Assembly (NCBI RefSeq): GCF_024868665.1
Contig: NC_079893.1
Span: 9,653,907 to 9,717,906 of the forward strand
Source of the DNA: Triplophysa rosa
Lineage: Eukaryota; Chordata; Actinopteri; Cypriniformes; Nemacheilidae
DNA: 64,000 nt
Direction: 5' to 3'
Position 1 is the first letter of the stretch, and the number at the start of each line of letters is the position of its first letter. Positions 15,301 to 27,900 of this stretch are shown one piece after another. The translations under genes and the position numbers were made by a program. Under the pieces are notes generated by a model. That model worked only from the letters and a program-made list of their open reading frames with translations, had not been told where the DNA came from and searched no databases.

Positions 15301-18300
15301 TGTAGGGTGGGGCTTTGATGCTTGACCCACAACATAAATCATTTAAAACACACTGCAATATTCCATAAAAAATAAGAATTGAGTCATTTATTTGAATACA
15401 GTATTCAATTAACGTGTAGTCACTGGTCTCACAGCAGTTCATCCAATCAGGTTTCAAAAGCGGAAATGTACCTTTTACATTTTGGACAGTAAAATACCAT
15501 TTAAACAGCGATTACAATAACTGACAGACCACACAGCACAGAAAACACAGTAGAAATAAACAGACATGAGGTACAAAGCGGACAAGCAAAGCCAGTGGAC
15601 ATCATCTCCTGGGAGAGAGAGGAACGGAAAGGGGTGAAATAAAAACAAGGAAAGACAGATAGGAAACAGAAGCGGTGACGGAAAATCAAGCAAGTTTCCA
15701 ACCCAGTCTCCATGACAACCCCCCTGTTGAGAACTGTGGGCGGGCTATTATGGGATGTATTTTCTTGAATGAGTTTCCCCCAGGAATACAGGAACATCAA
15801 ACGAAGAGCAGAAAATGTCCAAAGAGGAACAGTAGCATGTCCAATTAAACACTCTCGCCTCGTTCGGGAACTTTTTTGCAGCTGTGAAAATTAAATGAAT
15901 AAACACACATCCACACGTGCAGAGATAGCCTTATGGACACGAACACCTACCGAAACGCCGCACAGATATAATATGGAAGGCTGGAGTTCAAGCATAGCAT
16001 ATGCGGTTGTGCTCTGTTAACTGCAGGAGATAAATCCTTCAGAATGTGTTGTTTTGGGAAGACAAAAAAAGGAGAAAAGAAAAGAGATAAATGTAGTAGG
16101 GGTGACCCCGAATCGTCGACGATTCGATGCTTCGATCGGAGGAGCCCGATTCGACTACCAATCTCACAGTCGAATCTTCGCAGAGGTGTTATGCAATGGG
16201 GATCATGTCATTTTGCTCATATGGGCAGTGGCGTAGCAGACGGGCATGCACTGCGCTATTTATGATGTAAAGAAATGGGACATTTTTAGGGTTGGTACCA
16301 AAACCCCCGGCGCATATGAGCGCAAGGTCTGGCTATGACTCAGCGCAGGATCGCGTCTATCCACGTCTTCTGTGCTGTGAGACCGGTATAGAGAAGCAGC
16401 ACATTCCGCACGCACCCGCAGATGACTCGCAAATGAATGAAATGAACCGTTTCCAAACATTCGTCACTTACTGAATTTTTGGCCATTTAAATATGAATTA
16501 ACACCTTCTCTTTAAATGCACGCAGTCCGTTACTTAGACTGAACTTTGCGCTGCATGATAAACAATGAACAAAAAATGAAGTAAAATAACCAAAATCACC
16601 ATATATAGCAAGCACAGCGCAGACTTTTGGAACTGAAAGCAAGCGTGCGTGTCAGGGGGACGGAGAAAGAGTGCGCAGGAAAAAAGGTGAAAGGGACTTT
16701 TTGACTGTTTAAATGGTAAGATGCTTTATTGCATTCCTCCTTTACATGCGGAACAAAAAATGAACGTGCTGTATTCCCGTTTGTAAAAAAATAATTAATT
16801 ATTATCGAGTAAGTTTTAAAATAGTTTTGAGGCGAGATCTGGTCTAGTATTGTATGGCACAGCATTGTTACGTGATGTTTAAGGATTAATTAATTAATTT
16901 TAATATTTGTGGCTTGTGTTTTCAAAATTATGTTCCCCTGCATTTCAGACATTTTGCCCAAACACATTTACTTTGCACATTGTGACTTGATTCTGGCTTA
17001 TTTCATTTATTTATTATAAAGGTATATTCTGTCCTAAACAAATTCTGTAAATTAATGTTTGATTTTTTGGTGCATCAATGTTGCGCTGTACCCTTAACCA
17101 CCTGGTGTCATCCGCACATACACGGGCACACGCACACACAAACACGTCTGATTCCACCATCAGTCAACTATAGGCGAGACGTGACAATTCTGATTCGACT
17201 ATGTAAATTCTTAGTCGGGGACACCCCTAAAATGTAGGAGAGGAGGTTTGGGAGAGAGGTGAGTTCACTGAAGATAAACAGTTTTGTACATTTCCGGAGT
17301 AAAAAACACTCTTTTTGCCAGCATATTCTCTGTACTAATATAAAAGTGTATAACAACTCAAAATGTCTGCATGCACGTGTGGAAGCTCACCATAGTGTAG
17401 TTATGTGCAACCTTGTGGAGATCCAGACAGCCCTGGGCGTCTGCGAAGGAGCGAATGCCCAGACAGTTGGAGGGATGGAGCTGTTTCATTAGGTAACTGC
17501 AGCAGGCCTGAACCACTGCAGACAGCTGCAGAAGACATGACGCAGACAGCAAACTCTCTATAGTGTCCTCTCTCAACTCCAAAAGCCCTGCGGAAACAAA
17601 CGCTGGGAATGAATCGACTGCGTTGATTTATCACCCTATTTATAAACAAAATATGCAAATCATAACGCTCTTCTCCATCATCTAATGCCTGAGACATTGT
17701 TCATAACATAAAGGGTTATGCATTTGTGTCCATCTCACAAAAAACATTACCTGTGTATGCATACTGTACCAAGACCCATAATGCATCCGGGTCCACACCC
17801 TCCATTTTGACCTCCTCTTGTTTTGCCTCTCGGACATCACTGGTGAACATGGCCGCAAAGTAATCGGACACTGATGAGAGAACAAGTCTAAGAGAGAGAA
17901 ATGAAGATGATATGAAACGATCTGAACCATGTGTTCTGGATGACTGAACAGACAAACTTGTGTGTTGCAGGTAAAGCATGACAAAAATTGAGAGAGACGG
18001 ACAGGGAGATTACGGGAAGAGACGGGATTTGAGGATCTGTTAACTGAAGCATGGTAAAATGAGGATTTCCTATTCAAATCCGGCTCTGCTGACAAAGATA
18101 TTCACATATGCACACTCGGTCAAAGCTTGCGGCTTTAAATCTATTAGACTCCGAGACAAAATGCTAATTAGCCTACTGTATGCGGGGCTGAGCGTTGGTG
18201 TATGTGCTTGTATTTTAACTCTGTGGTGTTTTTGGTTTGATTTGGTTAGTTGTATTGTTGTGGTCGTGTGTGTGCTGGTTAAGCGTATAAGATTAATAAA

Positions 18301-20059
18301 ACACAATAAATTGTGTGATATTGATTCATTTTTGTTAGACGTGTCAGGACAGGTATACTGTATGAGATTAGCAGACAGCCTCTGACAGTCACTGAAGCTT
18401 ACATAATCAAAAATATTATTAACACAATTAAAAGAGGATTAAATAGGAAAATGCTGCGTTGAAATGATCGTTCAAAGCTATTCTCTGATAAGACAGAAAT
18501 GACTACGGACAGAAACAAGATCTAGCTGAATTAAACCCTACCCACATGCTACAAAAATAGCCCACATAGAATCTGCATACACCCTTTAGCACATTTTGGC
18601 ACTGAAAGTTGGTGAAGAATGGGTGAAATTAAGGCGAATTAGATTCGTTTTTACAGTTATGGGTGAAATGAAGTGCTTAAGCTTTAGAAATGTGTGACTG
18701 TCAACCTCAGTAGGTAAAACTAAACATTACATGAGCTTTATTTATATCAATTTCTATGGAATTTGTGGACTGTAAAACTGTTTTTATTTTGGGGAAAAAA
18801 TCATATAAATTATACATTATAAAGCATATATTATACTTTAACTCCACTTCATTTCATAAATACATATTTACATGCTTTTACCTTAATACAGTAAGTACAT
18901 AAAAAATCAAGTACTTTCCCATTTTTTAAAGTAAATATACTTGAGAAAAAGAAAATACTAGATTTGAGATTGTACTTAAAAATCTAGTGTATGAAATTTA
19001 GCGGCATCTAGTGGTGAGATTGCGAATTGCAACCAAAGGATCATTCCACCTCTACCCCTTTCTTTCGAAGCACTACGGAGGCTGACGCAGGGCTACGATG
19101 TCATCACGTTTTCGAGATAAAAGATTATTTACTTAGCTACCATGCTTTAGAAAAGGTTTCTAAATTATACTAAATTTATAAAAATACTAAATTATTTTAG
19201 TCCTTGGATGTTGCGAAATGTTAAGAAAACCACAACAAAGCAAACCAAAAAATTGTTATACAGGTATATCCAAAATGCCATACCAAATGGTTTTCTCAGG
19301 TTTTCGTACCCTGCATTACAATGCAGTAATTCATTATATTTACATTTCCAACATGTTACAAAATATGTTAACTACGAGTGGTTGAATTCTGTGAAATGCA
19401 CAAGCTTTCTGCAGAATTCTGTGGAAGCAGATTCAGAGGCTTTTATCCAAGTGACTTACAGTGCATTTGATCAAACTGCTTTGTCCATCGAATCCACGAC
19501 CTTGACGTTGCTAGCCTAATGCTCTACCAGTTTAGCTACAGGAAAGCTTATAGACATATTAGTGTTTACATCGTAGGTTTTATTCCTCCTACCTACTGCA
19601 ATGGAAAAATCAGCATATGAATAAAGAATAATTAAGGGTAAGTAACAAAAGAACAAAAGAGACAAAAGAAGTTTTTGTTCTTTTGTAAGTAACAAAAGAA
19701 CAAAAGAGAGAGAGCAAGAGAATGAGAGAGATAAGTGTGACAGTAGTGAAAGTACATTTGCGACTGTGAGACTCATTTAGCAGCAGAGTAACACTCAGCA
19801 TTTACCTTCCATCACTCCCCTTATGTTCATTTATCACACAGCAGATTGAATTAAAAGCCCTTCACTACACTACGCACACGCTGCAGACACACACACACAT
19901 ACACACAAACACTCACATTGATCAAGAGGTTCAAAAAGTTCTCTGCCTTTTACTCTTATTAGAGTTCCACTGGATGATTCAGCTTCTTTTTGTAAGTTCG
20001 TCATCACATTAGCCTGACACTGAGTGTGTGTGTGTGTGTGTGTGCGTGCGTGCGTGCGC

Positions 20060-20092
<33 letters not shown>

Positions 20093-21732
20093 TGCGTGTG
20101 TGTGTGCGCGTGCATGCACTTGTGTGTGTATGTGTGCGTGTGTGCGTGCGTGCGTGCGTGTGTGTGTGTGTATGTGTGTGTGCGTGTGTGCGTGTGTGTG
20201 TGTGTGTGTCATTATAAATAAAACACCAGCAAAACCCTCCAGCTGCCTGAGGCAGTCCTACAATCAGCAGAACTAAACAAAGAGGGTGAGATGATGAAAG
20301 AGAAGACAGGATGAATAGATCAGAGAACAATAAAGGGGAAGAATGCCAAGGTGGTGCTCTAAACTTATATAAACTCTTCAAATTAAAGAAGAATTCTCCA
20401 TTTATCTGTGGCTTTGCTTCATTTGTGCATAAGGAACTCAGTTCATCCTATACTGAAATGATATACTGAATGACAAACTCTGATTTTAAAGCTTAATTAC
20501 ACGTCATGGAAAGATTCTCATTTCAGATTAAGATTTGATGGACTACATGGACATACTCTAATGCATAAACCACAAAACGTATTCTCCATTTAAGACCACT
20601 CAAACCACTGTTTTTCGTAAAACTGAGCTATAGAAATGGATCATTTAGAATTTGTAATATCAGGATGTCAAGAATGTGTATGTTTACTGTTTCAGCTTAG
20701 TTTACAGATTTTTTTAAACTCCCATTTTTGATTGTTACCAAATTTCTTTGGGTTTAAAGTTAACGATTCACAATAATAACCTCTTTCAGTGGACCATTTG
20801 ATAGTCTGGATGCTGCATTTTCAGTACCTGTGTGCTGGTATTCTGCGGTCCCCAGCGAGAAGAACGACGTCACACAGCTTCCTGGTGCGCAGGTAGGCCT
20901 CCATGCGTCTGAAGGTGTGTTCGGCATGACTGTGTGCCTGGAAGTGTTCGTCTGATACACACGGCTCCATCGACGCACATGAGGACAACGTCACAGTGCT
21001 GTTGGATGTCCTGCAAACAAGAGTGCACGTTGTGTTGGAAAACTCGCACTGCAAATTTGAACAGGGTAAGCGTGACTTAAAATGAGTAAAATCTGTGTTA
21101 AATAGGGCTGAACAATCGCAACAAATGTGATAGGGTTGCCAAGTTTGCCTCATTTCTATTAAGCGGTTCAGACGGTCCATATAAATAAAATTATTCATAA
21201 TGGATTTGACAAATGAGTTATATCATCATTCCAAATGTGGTATTTTTAAATGGTTAAATAAAAAAATGTACTGTAAGTAAATATACGCCCTTTTCACATG
21301 ACGTCACGCATCTTCCGTTCTGCCGCGAAGCAGTGTATCATTACTTCCGCTAGCACTCCAGTTCATAAGGTGGCGGTAATGCACCTATAAGCTGATTTGC
21401 CAACCGCCAGTAAAACTCAAGAAGAAGAAGAAGCTACTTCCGCTAACGCCTCAGAATGGAGTTTACCAAGTGGCTTGCACATCTGCCACAAATACGTCTA
21501 GATGATGTACAACGTCTTGCAGACAAATTTTCGCAAACGACAAGATCAAAGCTAGAGAAAGGATACAAATTCTTAGTTGAACAGTACCTGTTTGATTATG
21601 AAGGTAAGTGTTTTGTTTTCTTTTTGTGTTAGCGAAGGTGCTAGGATAAGTACTTGAATACGTGTTCTGTCAGTTTTTTTTTCTCACTGTTGTTAAATTC
21701 CAGCGCGATGGCAAAACGGAAGTTCTTCTTCT

Positions 21733-21763
<31 letters not shown>

Positions 21764-24700
21764 GTTTGTTGCAAGATGGATGTTATGATACACTGCTTTG
21801 CAAAAAGGCGGAAGTTAAGTGACGTCATTGTGAAAAGGGCGTATTGCAGATTATTACACTGTGTCTACTAGTGTTGTCAAAAGTACCGGTACTTCGGGTC
21901 CAAGTCGGTACCTAAAAATAAAAAAGTTGTCGGTACCTAATTTTCATAAAACCCGGTACCACCGCCGTCCCGGGTCAACCGGGTACTGATGCTGTGTCTG
22001 ACAGGTTGTCAGTCGGAAACTTTTCATAGACGCAATAAGACGTGATGAGCGGATAAGCGCGGCTCCGATCCACAAGAGATGAGCGCAGAAATACTTCAGA
22101 TTCAAGTCATATCACGAAGAAAACGAACAGAGTTTTGTGGTGAAACGAGGAAGCATCCGGATTTAAGTTAACAAGTTCAAGCGGTAAGTTTCAAATTCTG
22201 TTCGCGTTTGCATTATGAATATTGTAGCATATGTTAAATTGAAAGATTACATTAAAATAAACGTCCCTGTTTGCGTGTTAATTTGTTAGCGCCAATGCTA
22301 ATCCAGTCAAGTGTCTTTATTACCCATTTAACGCTTTTATAACTGTAATGGGGTAAAATAAATGGGAGGACAGGGTGGGGTTTACAGTACCTATTTTATA
22401 TAGGCCTATCTAAAATCTATGTGCTACAAAACTATCATACTAACTGTATGACTAGCAATGTGTATGTCTTGGATAGATACTGTAACTCTATTAGGTTTAA
22501 AAAGCCACATTTAAACTAAAGAAAAATATATATGTTGCATTTATTATTTTAATATACAGTTACCTTAATGTAAGTAATCTTGTGTAAATGCAGTATAAAA
22601 ACGGAGGTTTGTTTTAATATTGCATATGCATGTTTGTTCAGTCAGTTGACTCACTGAAGTTTATTCTATTTGTCTTATACAGCAGCAGACTGAGGAGGAT
22701 GTTCATCAGCATCAGCAGAGAGCACACAACAGTTTCAGCAACAATTAACTTATACTTCATGTATACAAAATGGCATTGATTTCTATACATTTATATTAAC
22801 AATGAGCTTTATTAATAAAATTGTTTCAATTAGCATGTACTGGTGTTTTGCTTTGGTAACGAAATTGGTACCGAGAACCGTGGAATTTTACTGGTATTGG
22901 TACCGACTACTGAAATTTTGGTACCGTGACAACCAGAGGTGGGTAGTAACGCGCTACATTTACTTCGTTACATTTACTTGAGTAACATTTTGGAAAATAC
23001 GTACTTTTTAAGTAAAATTAAAAGTGTGTACTTTAACTCTTACTTGAGTAAATTTCTAATAGAAAATCTGTACTTTTACTTCGTTACATAACTTACATTG
23101 CGTGACGTTCCTTCGTTCCTTCATTTTAAAATATGCTTTTTAAAACGCGTTGTTTATTTCAAGGTTGTCGTCTCTTTTACGGGCATTCCCGAGTGATCGA
23201 TTCTTTTGAGTCGATTCTTTTGAAAGCATTAATTGAACAATGGGTAAAACCATTTGAATAGGCTAATGAATCAGTTCAAATGATTTGTTCAGTTCGCAGC
23301 ACGATCTGAATCATCTGAAGCAGGATTACTCACTCCTCGTAGCGCGAAACTTAAGAACACGCAGAACACAAAGAGCGTTGGATGAAGTGGATATTAATCT
23401 ATATCTATACAATCAAAACTGCAAATGTGTCATATTGTTTGCCAGCAATGATAAATGCCCGCCATATGCGCGCACCCGCGCGACCTGTTCGTCAGACACA
23501 GCAACATGCGCGTTACCTGTCAGACACAGAGACGTGGGCTTGCAGAAATATACATTTGAAGAACAGAAGGAAGAAAACTTGTTGATGGGCGTGTGGTTCA
23601 CTGTTTACTGTTTGTTTACAAGTAAGAGCGTTTCACAACACACACGTGACACAACACGAGAAAACACGAGCTTTGTTCAAAAATGTGTATTTCATTTAAG
23701 AGAGCACTGCAGATGTTCTAGATCATCTTAGGAAATGCTCTGAGTTTAGTTCATGCTTTAGTTTGACATGGTCTATTATTCTAAATAAGTTGTGTAAACT
23801 ACATTGACATCAGGACTAGATGAAATTTACAGAAATGCTTGTCTCTTCTGTGTTTGTCTATTCTTTAGTCTCTCTAGTATATTGCAAAGATATCTGTTTA
23901 TGATAATTAAACATATTGATTAAAATGTAATATTAAAATATTGGCGTTAATATTAATTTTATGTAGTAGGCCTATATAATCAGATACAAAGTAACTAAGT
24001 AACTAGCTACTTGAGTAGTTATTTAATTGCATACTTTTTTACTTTTACTCAAGTAATTTTTAAAATAGTGACTTTTACTTTTACTTGAGTAACAATTTCT
24101 CTAGTTACTTGTACTTTTACTTGAGTAAAGATTTTGGCTACTCTACCCACCTCTGGTGACAACACTAGTGTCTACACTGGACGCCATGCGGTGTGACGCG
24201 ACAAGACAAAAGACAATAGAACACAATAGAACCCATTTAAAATTTTGTCCACACTGGTCCGGTGTAGACACGGTGTTACTGTGCATTGTTGTATTGATAT
24301 AAATGAAAATAATTAAAATGTAATCAATAATTTTGGAATAAATATTAAAAACCTTGTGTTTAAAAAAGGTGCATGCCTACATTTCTTATGTGTTTCAATG
24401 CTTAAAATAATGTCCATACTAGAATTTATGGTACTTATTTTAAACCCAGCATTGGGTCAAAAAGGAACAAATCCAGAAAATGTTTATATTCGACCCACCA
24501 ATGGGTTAAAACAACCCAGCATAGGTTAATTACAACCCAACGGCTGAATTCTTCCCTTCTTGACCAAACGCTGGGTTGAAAATAACCCAGCATTTTTTAG
24601 AGTGTACAATTCATAAATATAGATTGAATATGGTCAAAGGGGATTCAAAATACCAATATATGAATTTTAGTCAAGCTAAATTGAAAAAGGGAAACAGAAC

Positions 24701-24923
24701 AAACAAAATCATGTCACAAAAAATCGAAATCATTTCAAATGTGGCACAAGCCATCCTTGCAAAATTAGATCACCGCACTCACAATTATACACACATGCAC
24801 ACGATCAATGGATGGATAAATATAGAGGGCTTTAGAGAGCTGTTAGTAATTAGCTTTGATGATGAAGCTGGCCATGAAATACACAAAGCAATTTAGCTGG
24901 TTCCCAAACGGCTGTCGTCTCCA

Positions 24924-24963
<40 letters not shown>

Positions 24964-27900
24964 TTATCACCGGCTTCCTGTCATTCCTGTCTCCCGTCCT
25001 TTCTCTCCGCAGATTGCCTTTCCAATCCACCATTTCCCCTGTTCACACTTATCTTCTCTCTCTCTGCCTCTCTGAGTCTCTTAATGGTGCTATTGTGAAC
25101 ACATCTCTACAGTAGACATTCTGTCTACGATCACAGGGTGGGTTTTCGACCCATCCAGGATGCTTGAAAATGAATAGCGCGTCGCGTAATTAATCACAAT
25201 AGTCGGCAAGCGAGCCAGTGGAGAAGGTGATAGTTAACTTTAACTGTTCGGTTATTAAGACGAATGTGAATTAGAGGATGTAAATGAAATGCGTCGAGCT
25301 GTATTAAAAAACCCTGAAATCAAAATGTGGGTTTTGTGGCTTTGAATCGATGTCTGTAAGCTTTGAATCCATCTCTGTTTGAAACTCTTCATGAAAATGG
25401 ATTACAAATATTCATGACTCATCATGCACTACAGAAATTGTTGGCCAATCAAATGCTCTCTGGAATGTTGTTTTTCCTAATATCAGCTACAACCAACTAG
25501 CAAGTTGCAAATAATTGTTTAGTTATTGTTCCAAATCTGTATACAGTAAATGTCTTTGTTCTGATGAACACAGAGAAAGATATATGGAAGAATGCTTGTA
25601 ACTTGTTGTTGGCTAGAATTGGAACAACTTGAGGGTGAGTAACTGGTGACAGAATTTTTATTTTTGGGTAAACTGTCACTTTAACACAGAAAATAAAGTT
25701 TAAATTTTTTAAACATTGCTATTACAATTTCATAGGTTAAAGGCAGATTTTACACGTCTAGGGCCTTGAGAGCACAAACTATTTGCAAAGATCTGTCTGG
25801 GGAAGGACAGCGAGTCCCACAAAAGCTCTGTGGGGTTTCCATGCTAAGCAGTAGAAGATGAGCACCGCCAAACTACAGCATTTAGGACAAGATCTTACGT
25901 TTACACAATAAAAAACGGAAAAGTTTTTCCTCTGCGTTTTTGAAAAGTTTCACGTACACATGACAGCGTTATCAAAACGAACTGCATTTACGTGGATCCG
26001 GGATAAAGAATAAAAACAATGTATTATGCATGCCAGGCCAGTGGATGGCGATATTGCGCTGTAAAGAAACACTACATGCATGCGCGCATGGTTTTTGGAA
26101 AGCGCCGCCTTCAGAGTTTACACGGAAACGATAATGCAGTCGATTTCAAAAACTTGCTTTTTGAGATACGTTTTCAAAAGTTTGCGTTTTCAGTCCCCCA
26201 AAACGCTGTTTTCGTGTAAATGAACAGCTAAAACGCATAAAAAGTTTTCTGTTTTTAGTTGAAAACAGTCTCGTGTAAACAGCCTCTAGCCTCACAGACC
26301 AAGATCACATTGAAAATCCATTTAAATCAGCAAGAAAGTTCAAAGCGTTAACCTTAATAAAATATCAAAGTAACAGAGCTCATTCACTCATACAAACTCG
26401 CACGAACACAGCTTTCATTCACACCATTTGAAGAGAAGACAGATGGTGAAATGATGAGAGCGAGTGCGAATTCATTTCAGCTTTATAGTTCCAAACCTCT
26501 TAAAAGCAATTTAAGACTCATTTATATAGATGTTAAAACGTATCAACCCAGGAGAAATACAGAGAGAGGGAGAAAGAGAATTGTGCACATTCTGTAAAAT
26601 TCCATTGGTCCTTACAAGTCCCAAGATTGAACACCATTTTTTCGAAGTGCAAATGAGAATGCTAAGAAGGGGATCCTGAAAAGCTTTTTATCGGATAATG
26701 GTTTAAATGTTTAGCATACACAGCTTATCATCTCTGTTACCCAGATAAGTCACTTGGAATTTTTAGTGAATGATCACAGTTTTTGGAAGAACAGTCCCTT
26801 TAATGCCAAGAAGTAGACTACACACTGTATGTTGAGACGAACTAGAGATTCCCTCTCAAGTGCTTTAATATTAAGTTATGGGTAACGTGTTTCCACCCTC
26901 TGGCTCCTCTCGATGACATAATTACTTAGTTTCATACGAAATCAGAGACTAGAGGCGATATTAAACACACATACACACGCTTTTCTACCCAGCATGCACA
27001 AGAGCAAACTCACAATTCTCCCAACATGACCAACCGAAGTAAACATTACACACGTCTTCACACATGTTAGCACACAGGAGAGAAGCAGTGAGTTATCTAA
27101 AAAGGGCCAGATAAACACCTGCCAGCTCTTGAACATCCCCAGCGGGCAATCGTCCCTTCATACAGTATTTGCACTGTTTTTCTCGCTTGCTCAAACTATT
27201 CCTTTTATATTTTACATTGACTGTTTTTTGCTGTCTTTCTATCGTTCCTTCCGTGAACCTTATTTCCTAGTACTCTTCAAAATGCTCTCAGTCTCGCTCG
27301 CCCTCTGGGTCTCTTCCTTAATCGCCTTATTATTAAACTCTCTACGCCATTGTTAGTTTCCAGTCACCTTCACGTTCAACTGCTCTCCCTATTTCGTTCC
27401 TCTCTTTCATTTTATGAGCCCTCTGATCAGTCTTGGGGAGTTGCTAACTGAGTGCACACTGTATAGTTTTTACAGCTGTTACTGTACGATATTGATACTG
27501 TACAATATAATCCCAGTGAGGTCTTTAGGTAAAATCCACAGCACAATGAGCAACAACAGCATTTTATGTCAGACTGTACAATGCACATTAAAGCCATGAT
27601 TTGGTCCCATTTGCCCTGACTAAAGCCGGAAAATAATATATGTATATAGGTCACCATCTTGGTTAAAAATAAACAAAAATGTTATTAAGTTATTAAAGGT
27701 CCGGTTGAACGCGCAGTTTCTGCCAATCTCATGTTAATCTTGAGTACCTATAGAGTAAAACTGCATACTTCGTATCTTTGAAGAGTATTTAGTTTGATCA
27801 CATTTATAAAAGATAGATACAGTTGTATGATTATTTCCGGAAAAATACGACCTCCTGGGGGTGTACGGGGGGAGGAACTAAATCACGAGCACACAATACA

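Larger units (their letters stand above)
17888..20827. other. klhl5 intron 2
   Basis: No exon seen. Holds a fragment at about 18985-19040 (GCGGCATCTAGTGGTGAG) related to 49920-49968, a SINE at 19430-19542, an imperfect repeat of AACAAAAGAACAAAAGAGA at 19640-19710, and the TG tract at 20024. Confidence 0.5.
21284..21843 (+). mobile_element. 560-bp transposon derivative with retained first coding exon
   Basis: Inverted ends TACGCCCTTTTCACAT(GACGTCAC) and GTGACGTCATTGTGAAAAGGGCGTA. It retains an ATG exon with splice donor and a CTT repeat, but no downstream transposase. The ends and encoded exon resemble ISL2EU-type fish elements (from memory). Confidence 0.8.

Noticed and set aside
18059..18385. 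108-residue hydrophobic plus-strand ORF
   Set aside because: Within a klhl5 intron, AT-rich, with no domain, splice logic or similarity.
19430..19542. Functional tRNA gene on the minus strand
   Set aside because: A and B boxes are recognisable but the arms do not pair and the tail is the SINE tail.
20004..20381. Further Thr/His or Cys/Val ORFs
   Set aside because: Same artefact over the second TG tract.
23285..23731. 148-residue ORF as a host gene
   Set aside because: It lies wholly inside the inner hAT element and shows no recognisable domain.
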